From Erythrobacter neustonensis (GTDB taxonomy: Bacteria; Pseudomonadota; Alphaproteobacteria; Sphingomonadales; Sphingomonadaceae): 64,000 nucleotides of DNA. The notes below the pieces were generated by a model, which was not told the origin of the DNA, made no database searches, and saw nothing but the letters and a program-made list of their open reading frames with translations. The DNA is taken from contig NZ_CP016033.1 of the NCBI RefSeq assembly GCF_001663175.1, positions 2,914,001-2,978,000 of the forward strand, in the 5' to 3' direction. This document shows positions 30,893-42,004 of this stretch, one piece after another; the stretch's first letter is position 1; the number at the start of each line of letters is the position of its first letter. The translations under genes were made by a program, and so were the position numbers.

Positions 30893-31746
30893 GGTGTCAG
30901 CCCTGCACGGATCGCATTGAGCCTCGCGCCAAGGTTCACGATCGTCCGCCCGCCGCAATAGAGCAGGCCGGGGGCAAGCGGGGCGACCGCCGTATCGGTG
31001 AGGTCGGCGAGCAAGGGATGGCGCTGGCCTGCGCTGTCGCCCGCGACAAGCAGCACTTCGGGCGGGTAGGCAAGGATCGTTTCGAGCGCGGCAAAATCGG
31101 CCTGACCCAGCCCCATCGCCGCGGCATGATTGGCAAAACCCTTGCGCCGCAGCATGTCGGCCACCAGCGTGGCATCGCCCGGCACGATCTCGCCCGGTTG
31201 CCACAGCAGCGCCGGGATCGGGCGCCCGCCACGATCGGGTTCGGCCGCCGCGGTCATGTCGCGCACCAGCATCTCGCCCGCGCGCCTGCGGCCTGCAACC
31301 GCAGCGACGGCGCGCACCTGCGCGATGCTTTCGGCAACCGAAGTCGGGCTGCCGAATGTCTCGACCTTCAATCCTGCGCGTTCGAGCGCGGTGCGGGTCG
31401 GCTGCGGCAGGTAGATCGAAGCAAGCACCAGATCGGGCCGCAAGGCGATGATTTCCTCGGCCGTGCCACCGGTCACGCCGTAGCGCGCAGCGACGCCCGC
31501 CGGGATCGAGCTTGATCCGGTATCGCGGCTGTAATGCGACAGCGCCAGCACCTGCGCTGGCGGCGCGATTTCGGTGAGGATCGCATCGAGGCAGGGATTG
31601 AGGCTGACAATTGTGGGATGCGCCGGATCGCGCGGCGGCGGCGCGGAAACTCCTTGGGCGCAGGAGGCGAGCCCAAGCGCGAGCAGGATGAACGCGCCAA
31701 CGCGGCCCCCCTGCCGCAGCCCTTTGGTGATGCAATTGCGTGTCAT
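30889..31746 (-). CDS. ABC transporter substrate-binding lipoprotein (BtuF/FhuD-type)
   Basis: A 285-residue protein with a lipoprotein signal (LALGLASCAQG, Cys29) and the two-lobed binding fold of the BtuF/FepB group: RDPAHPTIVSLNPCLDAILTEIAPP, RPDLVLASIYL and a long inter-lobe helix. The Cys-anchored form sits at the inner membrane. It is the first gene of an importer of three overlapping genes. No cobalamin riboswitch could be recognised in the 140 bp upstream, so the substrate (B12, haem or siderophore) is not assigned. Confidence 0.88.
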   Translation of the reverse strand: MTRNCITKGLRQGGRVGAFILLALGLASCAQGVSAPPPRDPAHPTIVSLNPCLDAILTEIAPPAQVLALSHYSRDTGSSSIPAGVAARYGVTGGTAEEIIALRPDLVLASIYLPQPTRTALERAGLKVETFGSPTSVAESIAQVRAVAAVAGRRRAGEMLVRDMTAAAEPDRGGRPIPALLWQPGEIVPGDATLVADMLRRKGFANHAAAMGLGQADFAALETILAYPPEVLLVAGDSAGQRHPLLADLTDTAVAPLAPGLLYCGGRTIVNLGARLNAIRAGLTP

Positions 31747-31886
31747 GTCCCGTCCGCCACGGCGTTAGGGCGGCGGCGCAATGATCGCAACGGGATAAGC
31801 GTGGCGCGCAGGCTGTCCATAAACGGGACGCCCGGGTTCCGCGCGCTCGCAGCCGGTGGTGCGCGCGCGTAAGCGGGCAGGCAGTC

Positions 31887-33050
31887 ATGCGCGCCCGCCC
31901 AACCCTTTTTGTCGATTCCACCGGCACTGCCTCGCCACGCGCCGGGCGGCGCCGGACGACGCGTGCCGCCTTGGCGGAATTTTTCGCGCGGCCCTGGGGC
32001 AAGCGGCTGGGCGTGCTGCTCGCGGCGATTACCGTGCCCGCGATGGCAGCCAGCGGCGGCGTCGGCTCGCTGCCCGGCCCCGCGATCGAAAGCACCGCGG
32101 CGCTCGCGACGCGTCAGGCGGCGGCCGCTGCGTTGCCGTTCGAGCGGCCGGGGATGAGCTTTCCGGGTTCGGCCTATTACTACATGGCTGATCCGGCGGG
32201 CACCGCACTGGTCGCGCTACCGACCGACAACCCGCTCGCCGCGGGCGCGGAAAGCGGGCGCGAGCTTGGCGCGCTGATCGATGTCGGCGCCGCGGCGCGG
32301 CCGTTCTATGCGCCCGGCTCGGGGATCACGCATCTGCGCGCTGCGGAATGTCTGGCGCAGGCCGTGTGGTACGAGGCCGCAAGCGAAAGCGAGGCGGGTC
32401 AGCGCGCGGTTGCGCAGGTCGTCCTCAACCGCGTGGCACACCCCGCCTGGCCATCGAGCGTGTGCGGCGTGGTCTATCAGGGCTCGCAGCGGTCGACCGG
32501 CTGCCAGTTCACCTTCACCTGCGATGGCAGTCTGGCGCGCCGCCCAAGCGGGCTGAGCTGGGCGCGCGCGCAGCGGGTCGCGGCCGAAGCGCTGTCCGGC
32601 AGCGTCTATGCCCCCGTCGGGCTCGCCACGCATTATCATACGCTCTGGGTCAATCCCTACTGGGCCCCGACGCTCGACCATATCGGCACGATCGGCGCGC
32701 ACCGGTTCTACCGTCCGCGCGGGGCCAGCGGACAGCCGGGCGCCTTCACGGGCAGCTATGCCGGGTTCGAACCCGTCGTCTTCGGACGCACCACCCCGCC
32801 GCCCGCCGATCTGTCGGCGAGCGGCGCGGGCGCAGTGCCTGCGACATTGCCGGGCCGTCCGGTGATCGCTTACGATCCGGCGTTTGCCGCTTTGCCGAAA
32901 TCGGGGCCGCGGGGCAACGACAGCCAGCCCGCCGCAGCGCCTGCCGCGCCGCCGAGCGAGGCGGTGACCGGAACCGGCGCAGTGCGTCCCGAATATGCGC
33001 GCGCAGGCCAGTGGAAGGCCCAGCCTGCAGCATCCACGCCTGCCGACTGA
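31887..33050 (+). CDS. Cell wall hydrolase (SleB/Hydrolase_2 family)
   Basis: A 387-residue protein with an N-terminal membrane/signal helix (about 35-55, LGVLLAAITVPAMAASG). The hydrolase domain carries ECLAQAVWYEAASESEAGQRAVAQVVLNRV with a catalytic-type Glu, then ATHYHTLWVNPYWAP. This matches the SleB-type hydrolases that act on peptidoglycan. The C-terminal 90 residues are Pro/Ala-rich. Divergently transcribed from the ABC importer. Confidence 0.87.
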   Translation: MRARPTLFVDSTGTASPRAGRRRTTRAALAEFFARPWGKRLGVLLAAITVPAMAASGGVGSLPGPAIESTAALATRQAAAAALPFERPGMSFPGSAYYYMADPAGTALVALPTDNPLAAGAESGRELGALIDVGAAARPFYAPGSGITHLRAAECLAQAVWYEAASESEAGQRAVAQVVLNRVAHPAWPSSVCGVVYQGSQRSTGCQFTFTCDGSLARRPSGLSWARAQRVAAEALSGSVYAPVGLATHYHTLWVNPYWAPTLDHIGTIGAHRFYRPRGASGQPGAFTGSYAGFEPVVFGRTTPPPADLSASGAGAVPATLPGRPVIAYDPAFAALPKSGPRGNDSQPAAAPAAPPSEAVTGTGAVRPEYARAGQWKAQPAASTPAD

Positions 33051-33181
33051 CAGCGCGCACACAGGGTTAACCCGTTGCAAACCTTGTTGTCACACCAAGC
33101 CTTCAAGCGGGTGCGGTAACAAGCCTGCCAACCCGCCGCGCGCCCTTGGCGTTGGCCCAAAAGCAGGATCGCCCCCACGCC

Positions 33182-33523
33182 ATGTCCGTCCGTTTCGCTT
33201 CCGCCAACCACCCCGTCCGCCGGCTCGGCTGGCGCGCCGCAGGACGCGGGCTGATCGCCCCGGCGCTCGCGCGTGCCGCCAACGACAACTTGCTGCCGAT
33301 GGCCGACAACGCCGCGCCGCTCCACCGGTTCGACCCGCTGCTGATCGAGGCGCTGCGTCACTTTGCGGTGCATGGCCTTGCCGCGGCCCATGCCGCCAGC
33401 GATGGCGCGCGCGATGCGGTGCGCCGCGGCGACTGCGGTGATAAGGATCACTGGCTCGCAATCACACGGATGTTCGATCCGCGCCTCGCAAACCGCGCGC
33501 GCCGCGAGCTTGCACCGGCATGA
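33182..33523 (+). CDS. Small protein of unknown function
   Basis: A 113-residue protein starting MSVRFASANHPVRRL. There is no signal peptide or membrane helix and no family I recognise. It has a mixed alpha composition with an Ala-rich helix LRHFAVHGLAAAHAASDGARD and a short DKDHWLAITRMFDPRLANR segment. The proposed start fits a gap of about 130 bp from the upstream hydrolase. The GGGTTAACCC palindrome lies at 33064-33073. Confidence 0.5.
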   Translation: MSVRFASANHPVRRLGWRAAGRGLIAPALARAANDNLLPMADNAAPLHRFDPLLIEALRHFAVHGLAAAHAASDGARDAVRRGDCGDKDHWLAITRMFDPRLANRARRELAPA

Positions 33524-33588
33524 ATGCGCGGCTGCCCTAGCGGAAGGCGGGATACGTTGTTTCCCTGATGGGACGAGTTGCGGGGATT

Positions 33589-33649
33589 AATGCAACTGCG
33601 AACTATTTGCAAAGATAGTTGGCTGTGCTGCCTTTTTGGCGGTTGCATT
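33589..33649 (+). promoter_or_regulatory. Stem-loop leader element upstream of mdh
   Basis: AATGCAACTGC (33589-33599) pairs with GCGGTTGCATT (33639-33649) in 10 of 11 positions, enclosing AACTAT (33601-33606) and ATAGTT (33615-33620), which form a second stem. A run of five T (33633-33637) lies just before the closing arm. This lies 145 bp ahead of mdh in a 270-bp gap without any gene. A further GCACC/GGGTGC stem lies at about 33669-33688. It could be a structured leader of the TCA operon. Confidence 0.45.
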
Positions 33650-33682
33650 CCCATTTTGAGCGGCCTACCGCGCACCTTGTAA

Positions 33683-35219
<1,537 letters not shown>

Positions 35220-35229
35220 GAGCAACTGA

Positions 35230-36120
35230 ATGAGCATCCTCGTAAACAAAGACACCAAGGTCATCACGCAAGGTATGACCGGCAACACCGGCACCTTCCA
35301 CACCCAGGCCGCGCTCGATTACGGGACGCAGATGGTCGCGGGCGTGACGCCGGGCAAGGGCGGCACCACCCATATCGGCCTGCCGCAGTTCGACACCGTG
35401 CGCGAGGCCAAGGAAGCGACCGGCGCGACCGCGAGCTGCATCTACGTCCCGCCGCCGTTTGCCGCCGACGCGATCTGCGAGGCGATCGATGCCGAGATCG
35501 AGCTGATCATCTGCATCACCGAAGGCATTCCGGTGCTCGACATGGTCCGCGCCAAGCGGGCGCTGGCAGGCTCCAAGTCGCGTCTCATCGGCCCCAACTG
35601 CCCCGGCGTGCTGACCCCGAATGAATGCAAGATCGGCATCATGCCCGCCAACATCTTCAAGAAGGGCAGCGTCGGCATCGTCTCGCGCTCGGGCACGCTC
35701 ACCTATGAAGCCGTGCACCAGACCACGATGGCGGGCCTCGGCCAGACCACCGCGGTCGGCATCGGCGGCGATCCGGTCAACGGCACCAACTTCATCGACG
35801 TGCTCGACCTGTTCCTCGACGATCCGGAAACCGAGAGCATCATCATGATCGGCGAAATCGGCGGTTCGGCCGAAGAAGAAGCCGCTGCCTTCATCAAGGC
35901 CGAAGCTGCCAAGGGCCGGAGCAAGCCGATGGTCGGCTTCATCGCCGGGCGCACCGCCCCTCCGGGCCGCCGCATGGGCCACGCGGGCGCGATCGTCTCG
36001 GGCGGCCAAGGCGGCGCCGAGGACAAGATCGCGGCGATGGAAGATGCGGGCATCCGCGTCAGCCCCTCGCCCAGCCTGCTCGGGGAAACCCTTGCCGCGA
36101 TGCTGAAAGAAAACGCCTGA
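35230..36120 (+). CDS. sucD: Succinate--CoA ligase subunit alpha
   Basis: A 296-residue protein of the usual SucD length. The phosphorylated His lies in [14 protein letters not shown]. Nearby motifs are [32 protein letters not shown] and [10 protein letters not shown]. With SucC it makes ATP or GTP from succinyl-CoA. The partner sucC is not next to it or anywhere in the window. A strong hairpin follows. Confidence 0.97.
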   Translation: MSILVNKDTKVITQGMTGNTGTFHTQAALDYGTQMVAGVTPGKGGTTHIGLPQFDTVREAKEATGATASCIYVPPPFAADAICEAIDAEIELIICITEGIPVLDMVRAKRALAGSKSRLIGPNCPGVLTPNECKIGIMPANIFKKGSVGIVSRSGTLTYEAVHQTTMAGLGQTTAVGIGGDPVNGTNFIDVLDLFLDDPETESIIMIGEIGGSAEEEAAAFIKAEAAKGRSKPMVGFIAGRTAPPGRRMGHAGAIVSGGQGGAEDKIAAMEDAGIRVSPSPSLLGETLAAMLKENA

Positions 36121-36133
36121 GTAACCGAATAAC

Positions 36134-36162
36134 GGCCCCTCGCCCGCCACGGGCGGGGGGCC
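36134..36162 (+). terminator. Hairpin between sucD and sucA
   Basis: GGCCCC-T-CGCCC and GGGCG-G-GGGGCC form a near-perfect 12-bp stem with a GCCAC loop. CC-rich sequence follows without a U-run, so it may be an attenuator or mRNA-processing site rather than a full stop. Confidence 0.55.
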
Positions 36163-36191
36163 ATCCTTCCTCCTCCCCGGGAGTCCCCGCC

Positions 36192-38987
36192 ATGGGCAAC
36201 GAACCGCAGAATTTTCTCCCCGCCTTCACCGATCAGGAAGGCCCGCAACCCGGCCCGTCCTGGGCCAAGCGCGGCTGGCTCGACACGCTGGCCGACAGCA
36301 CGTCCGACCTCGTGTCCGCCATGGACCCGACCGAGATGACGCTCGCGGTCGCCAAGGCGGCAAAGGATGCGGGCAAGGCGGCCGATCCGGCAGCCATCGA
36401 AAAGGCCGCCAAGCTGTCGATCGCGGCAATGACGCTGGTGCGTCTCTACCGTGTGCGCGGGCACATGGCGGCGGATCTCGATCCTTTGGGCCTCAGCAAC
36501 CGCGAAGGCCCGGCTGACCTCACGCTCGAATGGCACGGGCTTGCGGGCAAGGAGAACGAGGAAGTCTATGTCGGCGGCGTGCTCGGCATGGAATGGACCA
36601 CGGTGGGCAAGCTCCACCAGCGGCTGCGCGAAGTCTATTGCGGCAAGGTCGGCCTCGAATACATGCACATCGCCGACACCGAGGAACGCCGTTTCCTGCA
36701 GGAAAAGTTCGAAAAGCCGGGCGAAACCATCCAGTTCACCCCCGAAGGCAAGAAGGCGATCCTTGCCGCAGTGCTGCGCGGCGAAGGCTACGAGGAATTC
36801 CTCGCCAAGAAATATGTCGGCACCAAGCGCTTCGGCCTCGATGGCGGCGAAGCGATGATTCCGGCGCTGGAAGCCGTCATCAAGCACGGCGGCAGCGCGG
36901 GCGTGCGCGAGATCATCTACGGCATGGCCCACCGCGGCCGCTTGAACGTGCTCGCCAACGTGATGGCGAAACCCTACCGCGTGATCTTCCACGAATTCTC
37001 GGGCGGCTCGGCCAACCCTGATGATGTCGGCGGCAGCGGCGACGTGAAGTATCACCTCGGCACCTCGACCGACCGCGAGTTCGACGGGATTTCGGTGCAC
37101 ATGAGCCTTGTGCCCAACCCCTCGCACCTCGAAACGGTGAACCCTGTGGTGCTGGGCAAGACCCGCGCGCAGCAGGCGATCCGCGACGACTTGAAGAAGA
37201 AGGAACAGGTGCTCCCCGTGCTGATCCACGGCGATGCCGCCTTTGCGGGTCAGGGCGTGGTGTGGGAGAGCCTCTCGCTGTCGGGCGTGCCGGGTTACGA
37301 CACCGGCGGCTGTGTGCACTTCATCATCAACAACCAGATCGGTTTCACCACCTCGCCCAAGTTTGCGCGGTCTTCGCCCTACCCCAGCGACGTCGCCAAG
37401 GGGGTGATGGCGCCGATCCTGCACGTCAACGGCGACGATCCCGAGGCCGTGACCTTCGCGTGCAAGCTCGCGGTCGAATACCGCCAGACCTTCCACCGCG
37501 ATGTCGTGATCGACATGTGGTGCTACCGCCGCTTCGGCCACAACGAAGGCGACGAGCCCAAGTTCACCCAGCCGGTCATGTATGATCGCATCCGCGCGCA
37601 CCCCAAGGTCAGCGTCGCTTACGAAGCGCGGCTGGTGAAGGAAGGCGTGATCGAACCCGGCACGCGCGAACAGATCGCCGCCGAGTTCACCGCACTGCTC
37701 GAAGAGGAATTCGAAGCGGGCAAGAGCTACAAGCCCAACGAGGCCGACTGGTTCGGTGGCCGCTGGAGCGGATTGAACAAGCCGGCCGATCCCGAAACCG
37801 CGCGCCGCTCGGTCGAGACCGCGATCGAACCCAAGACCTTCGATGCACTCGGCCGCGTGCTGACCGATGTGCCTGCGGATCTTGAAGTCCACAAGACGCT
37901 CGACCGCGTGCTGACCGCCAAGCGCGAGATGTTCGCGAGCGGCGAAGGCTTCGACTGGGCCACCGCCGAAGCGCTCGCCTTCGGCAGCCTGGTGATGGAA
38001 GGTTACGGGGTGCGCCTGTCAGGGCAGGATTCGGGCCGCGGCACCTTCTCGCAGCGCCATGCGGTGTGGGTCGACCAGAAGAGCGAGCGCAAATACGTGC
38101 CGCTCTCCACCCTGCCCCACGGCAAGTTCGAGGTGCATGATTCCACGCTGTCGGAATATGGCGTGCTCGGTTTCGAATACGGCTTTGCGATGGCCGATCC
38201 CAAGAGCCTCGTGCTGTGGGAAGCGCAGTTCGGCGATTTCGCCAATGGCGCGCAGATCATGATCGACCAGTACATCGCCAGCGGCGAATCGAAGTGGCTG
38301 CGGGCCAATGGCCTCGTGATGCTGCTGCCGCACGGCTATGAAGGTCAGGGACCGGAGCACTCCTCGGCCCGTCTGGAGCGCTTCCTCCAGCTGTGCGCGG
38401 ACGACAACATGTGCGTGTGCAACATCACCACGCCCGCCAACTACTTCCACGTGCTGCGCCGCCAGATGCTGCGCAGCTTCCGCAAGCCGCTCGTCATCAT
38501 GAGCCCCAAGTCGCTGCTGCGCCACCCGCTGGCCAAGAGCGCGAAGGCGGACTTCATGGGCGAAAAGCAGTTCCGCCGCATCCTTTCGGATACGAAGGAC
38601 ATCGCGGACGAGAAGGTGCGCCGTCTGGTGCTGTGTTCGGGCAAGGTCGCCTATGACCTGATGGAAGCGCGCGATGCGGCGGGCAAGGACGATGTCTCGA
38701 TCGTGCGGATCGAACAGCTCTTCCCCTTCCCCGGCGATCCGCTGGCGCTGCGCATGTCGCGCATGACGAACCTTCAGGAGGTCGTGTGGTGCCAGGAAGA
38801 ACCGCGCAACAACGGCGCATGGTTCTTCGCGGGCGAACGCATCGAGGAATCGCTGACCGCTGCCGGGCATAAGGGCATGCGCCCGACCTATGCCGGGCGC
38901 GATGCATCGGCGTCGCCCGCGACGGGGCTCGCCAGCCGCCACAAGGCCCAGCAGGAAGCGCTCGTCGCTGCCGCACTGGGATTGTAA
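36192..38987 (+). CDS. sucA: 2-oxoglutarate dehydrogenase E1 component
   Basis: A 931-residue thiamin-diphosphate enzyme. It shows the E1 N-terminal extension, GMAHRGRLNVLANVMAKP, the ThDP-binding segment GDAAFAGQGVVWESL...HFIINNQIGFTT, and the C-terminal GPEHSSARLERFLQLCADDN. The complex with SucB and Lpd converts 2-oxoglutarate to succinyl-CoA. It starts 72 bp after sucD. Confidence 0.98.
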   Translation: MGNEPQNFLPAFTDQEGPQPGPSWAKRGWLDTLADSTSDLVSAMDPTEMTLAVAKAAKDAGKAADPAAIEKAAKLSIAAMTLVRLYRVRGHMAADLDPLGLSNREGPADLTLEWHGLAGKENEEVYVGGVLGMEWTTVGKLHQRLREVYCGKVGLEYMHIADTEERRFLQEKFEKPGETIQFTPEGKKAILAAVLRGEGYEEFLAKKYVGTKRFGLDGGEAMIPALEAVIKHGGSAGVREIIYGMAHRGRLNVLANVMAKPYRVIFHEFSGGSANPDDVGGSGDVKYHLGTSTDREFDGISVHMSLVPNPSHLETVNPVVLGKTRAQQAIRDDLKKKEQVLPVLIHGDAAFAGQGVVWESLSLSGVPGYDTGGCVHFIINNQIGFTTSPKFARSSPYPSDVAKGVMAPILHVNGDDPEAVTFACKLAVEYRQTFHRDVVIDMWCYRRFGHNEGDEPKFTQPVMYDRIRAHPKVSVAYEARLVKEGVIEPGTREQIAAEFTALLEEEFEAGKSYKPNEADWFGGRWSGLNKPADPETARRSVETAIEPKTFDALGRVLTDVPADLEVHKTLDRVLTAKREMFASGEGFDWATAEALAFGSLVMEGYGVRLSGQDSGRGTFSQRHAVWVDQKSERKYVPLSTLPHGKFEVHDSTLSEYGVLGFEYGFAMADPKSLVLWEAQFGDFANGAQIMIDQYIASGESKWLRANGLVMLLPHGYEGQGPEHSSARLERFLQLCADDNMCVCNITTPANYFHVLRRQMLRSFRKPLVIMSPKSLLRHPLAKSAKADFMGEKQFRRILSDTKDIADEKVRRLVLCSGKVAYDLMEARDAAGKDDVSIVRIEQLFPFPGDPLALRMSRMTNLQEVVWCQEEPRNNGAWFFAGERIEESLTAAGHKGMRPTYAGRDASASPATGLASRHKAQQEALVAAALGL

Positions 38988-39041
38988 GCGCCCGCGCCCT
39001 TCATCACATCAGATACCAGCAAGTTTCAGGAACCCGTTCCC

Positions 39042-40313
39042 ATGGCCACCGAAATCAAAGTCCCCGTCCTCGGCGAATCCGTCACTGAAGGCACGATTGC
39101 CGAATGGTTCAAGCAGCCCGGCGAAGCGGTCGCCGCGGACGAGCCGATCTGCAGTCTCGAAACCGACAAGGTCGCGGTCGACGTGCCCTCGCCGGTTGCA
39201 GGCGTCATGTCGCAGCACACCGTTGCCGTCGGCGACACGGTCGAAGTGGGCGCGGTGATCGCGATCATCGAAGAGGGTGCTACCGCTGGAGCCGGCGCGG
39301 CTCCCGCTTCGGCACCCGCTCCTGCCCCCACCCCTGCCCCTGCCCCTGCACCCGCTGCGGCAAAGGTCGACGCGCCCGCGCCTGCGGTGAGCGAGGATGT
39401 TCCCGGTGCAGCCCAGACCATGTCGCCCGCGGTGCGCCGTGCGGTGCTCGAACACGGGGTCGATCCCTCGACCATCAAGGGCACCGGCAAGGACGGCCGC
39501 CTGACCAAGGAAGACGTGCTCGCCGCAGCGCAGGCGAAAGCCAAGGGCGGCGCTGCTCCGGCTGCCGCGCCGGCTCAGACCGCAACCGCGGCCCCGGCGC
39601 AGACCGGCGGCGCACGCGGTGAAGAACGCGTCAAGATGACCCGCATGCGCCAGACCATCGCCAAGCGTCTGAAGGCTGCGCAGGACAATGCAGCCCTGCT
39701 CACCACCTTCAACGATGTCGACATGACCGCAGTCATGGAAGCGCGCGACAAGTACAAGGACCTGTTCGCCAAGAAGCACGACATCCGGCTGGGCTTCATG
39801 GGCTTCTTCGCCAAGGCGGCCTGCCTTGCGCTGAAGGACGTGCCGGCGGCCAACGCCTATATCGAAGGCGACGAGATCGTTTATCACGACTATGTCGACA
39901 TCTCAGTCGCGGTCAGCGCGCCCAACGGCCTTGTGGTCCCCGTGATCCGCGATGCCGACAAGAAGGGCTTTGCCCGGATCGAGCGTGACATCGCCGACTT
40001 CGGCAAGCGCGCCAAGGACGGCACGCTCAAGATGGAAGACATGGCCGGCGGCACCTTCACGATCTCGAACGGCGGGGTGTTCGGCAGCCTCATGTCGACC
40101 CCGATCATCAACCCCCCGCAGAGCGCGGTGCTGGGCCTCCACCGCATCGAAGACCGGCCGGTTGTGCGGGGCGGCCAGATCGTTATCCGCCCGATGATGT
40201 ATATCGCATTGAGCTACGACCACCGCCTGATCGACGGGCGGGAAGCAGTGACCGCGCTCAAGATCATCAAGGATGCGATCGAAGATCCCACCCGGATGCT
40301 GATCGACCTGTGA
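39042..40313 (+). CDS. sucB: Dihydrolipoyllysine-residue succinyltransferase (E2)
   Basis: A 423-residue protein in the E2 order. An N-terminal lipoyl domain has the lipoylated Lys in [10 protein letters not shown], and a flexible Ala/Pro linker follows at about 84-115. Then come a peripheral-subunit-binding domain ([19 protein letters not shown]) and a catalytic core with the active-site His in [12 protein letters not shown]. It is the core of the 2-oxoglutarate dehydrogenase complex. It follows sucA by 54 bp. Confidence 0.97.
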   Translation: MATEIKVPVLGESVTEGTIAEWFKQPGEAVAADEPICSLETDKVAVDVPSPVAGVMSQHTVAVGDTVEVGAVIAIIEEGATAGAGAAPASAPAPAPTPAPAPAPAAAKVDAPAPAVSEDVPGAAQTMSPAVRRAVLEHGVDPSTIKGTGKDGRLTKEDVLAAAQAKAKGGAAPAAAPAQTATAAPAQTGGARGEERVKMTRMRQTIAKRLKAAQDNAALLTTFNDVDMTAVMEARDKYKDLFAKKHDIRLGFMGFFAKAACLALKDVPAANAYIEGDEIVYHDYVDISVAVSAPNGLVVPVIRDADKKGFARIERDIADFGKRAKDGTLKMEDMAGGTFTISNGGVFGSLMSTPIINPPQSAVLGLHRIEDRPVVRGGQIVIRPMMYIALSYDHRLIDGREAVTALKIIKDAIEDPTRMLIDL

Positions 40314-40328
40314 TTTTTTTGCCGTTAG

Positions 40329-40347
40329 AGCTTCGCCAGGCGAAGCT
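40329..40347 (+). repeat. Near-perfect hairpin between sucB and lpdA
   Basis: AGCTTCGCC-A-GGCGAAGCT is a perfect inverted repeat of 9 bp with a single central base. It lies in the 111-bp sucB-lpdA gap, 16 bp after the sucB stop. A short CT-rich tract follows. It may be a processing or weak termination site. Confidence 0.4.
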
Positions 40348-40424
40348 GCGCTCTTCCTTTGAGAGCAACGGCCCCCAAGTGAAGGACATTCCTTCGACAT
40401 GCTCGCAGATGAGCGGAGTTTTTG

Positions 40425-41828
40425 ATGGCTGAGAATTACGACTACGACGTCCTTGTCATCGGTGCCGGTCCCGGCGGCTATGTCGCGGCGATCCGCGCCG
40501 CGCAGCTGGGGCTGAAAACCGCCTGCGTCGAAAGCCGCGCGACCCTTGGAGGCACCTGCCTCAATGTCGGGTGCATTCCTTCCAAGGCGCTGCTGCACGG
40601 CTCGGAACTGTTCGAGGAAGCCGCAGGCGGCCACTTCGCCACCTGGGGCATCACCGCCACGCCGACGCTCGATCTGGGCAAGATGATGGCCGAAAAGACC
40701 AAGGCCGTGGGCGAGCTGACCGGCGGGGTCGAATTCCTGTTCAAGAAGAACAAGGTGACGTGGCTCAAGGGCCATGCCGCTTTCGAGGACGCGCACACCG
40801 TCACCGTTGCAGGCGAAAAGGTCACCGCGCGCGATATCGTGATCGCGACAGGATCGAGCGTAACTCCGCTCCCCGGCGTCACGGTCGACAACGCAGGCAA
40901 GCGCATCGTCGATTCAACCGGCGCGCTCGATCTTGAGGAAGTGCCCGCACACCTCGTGGTGATCGGCGGCGGCGTGATCGGGCTCGAGCTCGGTTCGGTC
41001 TGGCGCCGTCTGGGCGCGAAGGTCACCGTGGTCGAATATCTCGACCAGCTGCTGCCCGGCATGGACGGCGAAGTCCGCAAGGAAGCCGCCAAGATCTTCA
41101 AGAAGCAGGGCATGGAAATGATGCTCGGCCACAAGGTTACGGGCGCGAATGTCGATGGCAGCACCGTTACGCTGACGCTCGAACCGGCTGCCGGCGGCGA
41201 AGCCAAGACGCTCACCGCAAGCCACGTGCTTGTCGCGATCGGCCGCCGTCCGAACACCGAAGGGCTCGGCCTCGAAAAGGCTGGCTTGTCGCTCAACAAC
41301 CGCGGCCAGATCGAGATCGACCACGATTTCACCACTGCGGTCCCCAACATCTGGGCGATCGGCGATGTCGTCCCCGGCCCGATGCTCGCCCACAAGGCCG
41401 AGGATGAAGGCATCGCGGTGGCCGAGAACATCGCCGGGCTCACCGGCATCGTAAACCACGATGTGATCCCCAGCGTCGTCTACACCGCGCCCGAAATCGC
41501 CGGCGTCGGTATCACCGAGGAGCAGGCCAAGGACAAGGGCCTCGCCGTCAAGGTCGGCAAGTTCCCGATGATGGCCAACAGCCGCGCGAAGGCCAACCGT
41601 GACACGGACGGTTTCGTCAAGGTGATCGCGGACGCCGAAACCGACCGTGTGGTAGGCGTCTGGATGATCAACTCCCTCGCCGGAACGATGATCGCACAGG
41701 CCGCACAGGCGATGGAATTCGGCGCGACCTCGGAAGACATCGCCTATACCTGCCACGCGCACCCCACCCACGCCGAAGCCTTCAAGGAAGCGGCAATGGC
41801 GGTAACGGGCAAGCCGATCCACATGTGA
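40425..41828 (+). CDS. lpdA: Dihydrolipoyl dehydrogenase (E3)
   Basis: A 467-residue flavoprotein. FAD binding is GAGPGGYVAAIRAAQ, the redox disulfide is in GGTCLNVGCIPSKALLH, NAD binding is IGGGVIGLELGSV, and the C-terminal His-Glu pair is in CHAHPTHAEAFKEAA. It reoxidises lipoyl groups of the dehydrogenase complexes. I chose the ATG at 40425; a TTG codon directly before it is less likely. It ends the TCA cluster. Confidence 0.98.
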   Translation: MAENYDYDVLVIGAGPGGYVAAIRAAQLGLKTACVESRATLGGTCLNVGCIPSKALLHGSELFEEAAGGHFATWGITATPTLDLGKMMAEKTKAVGELTGGVEFLFKKNKVTWLKGHAAFEDAHTVTVAGEKVTARDIVIATGSSVTPLPGVTVDNAGKRIVDSTGALDLEEVPAHLVVIGGGVIGLELGSVWRRLGAKVTVVEYLDQLLPGMDGEVRKEAAKIFKKQGMEMMLGHKVTGANVDGSTVTLTLEPAAGGEAKTLTASHVLVAIGRRPNTEGLGLEKAGLSLNNRGQIEIDHDFTTAVPNIWAIGDVVPGPMLAHKAEDEGIAVAENIAGLTGIVNHDVIPSVVYTAPEIAGVGITEEQAKDKGLAVKVGKFPMMANSRAKANRDTDGFVKVIADAETDRVVGVWMINSLAGTMIAQAAQAMEFGATSEDIAYTCHAHPTHAEAFKEAAMAVTGKPIHM

Positions 41829-41865
41829 TCCCCCTGCCGCGCTTCCGCGCAGCAGGAACAGCAAG

Positions 41866-41900
41866 AGTGCGCGCAGCCACTTGGTTTGCGCGCGCTTTTG
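41866..41900 (+). terminator. Terminator after lpdA
   Basis: AGTGCGCGCA (41866-41875) pairs with TGCGCGCGCT (41887-41896) with one mismatch across an 11-nt loop, followed by a TTTG run. It closes the TCA cluster 38 bp after the lpdA stop. Confidence 0.65.
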
Positions 41901-42004
41901 CGTTCGGGGTCATGCGCTTTGCCGGAACGGGAACAATCCGGCCCTTCCCCGCTTTTGTCCGCACCGCCCGGCAACATCTGTCACAGGGCGACGAGACAGG
42001 GGAA

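Noticed and set aside
31747..31886. Possible cobalamin riboswitch ahead of the ABC importer
   Set aside because: I found no B12-box-like conserved core on either strand in the 140 bp, so it is not reported.
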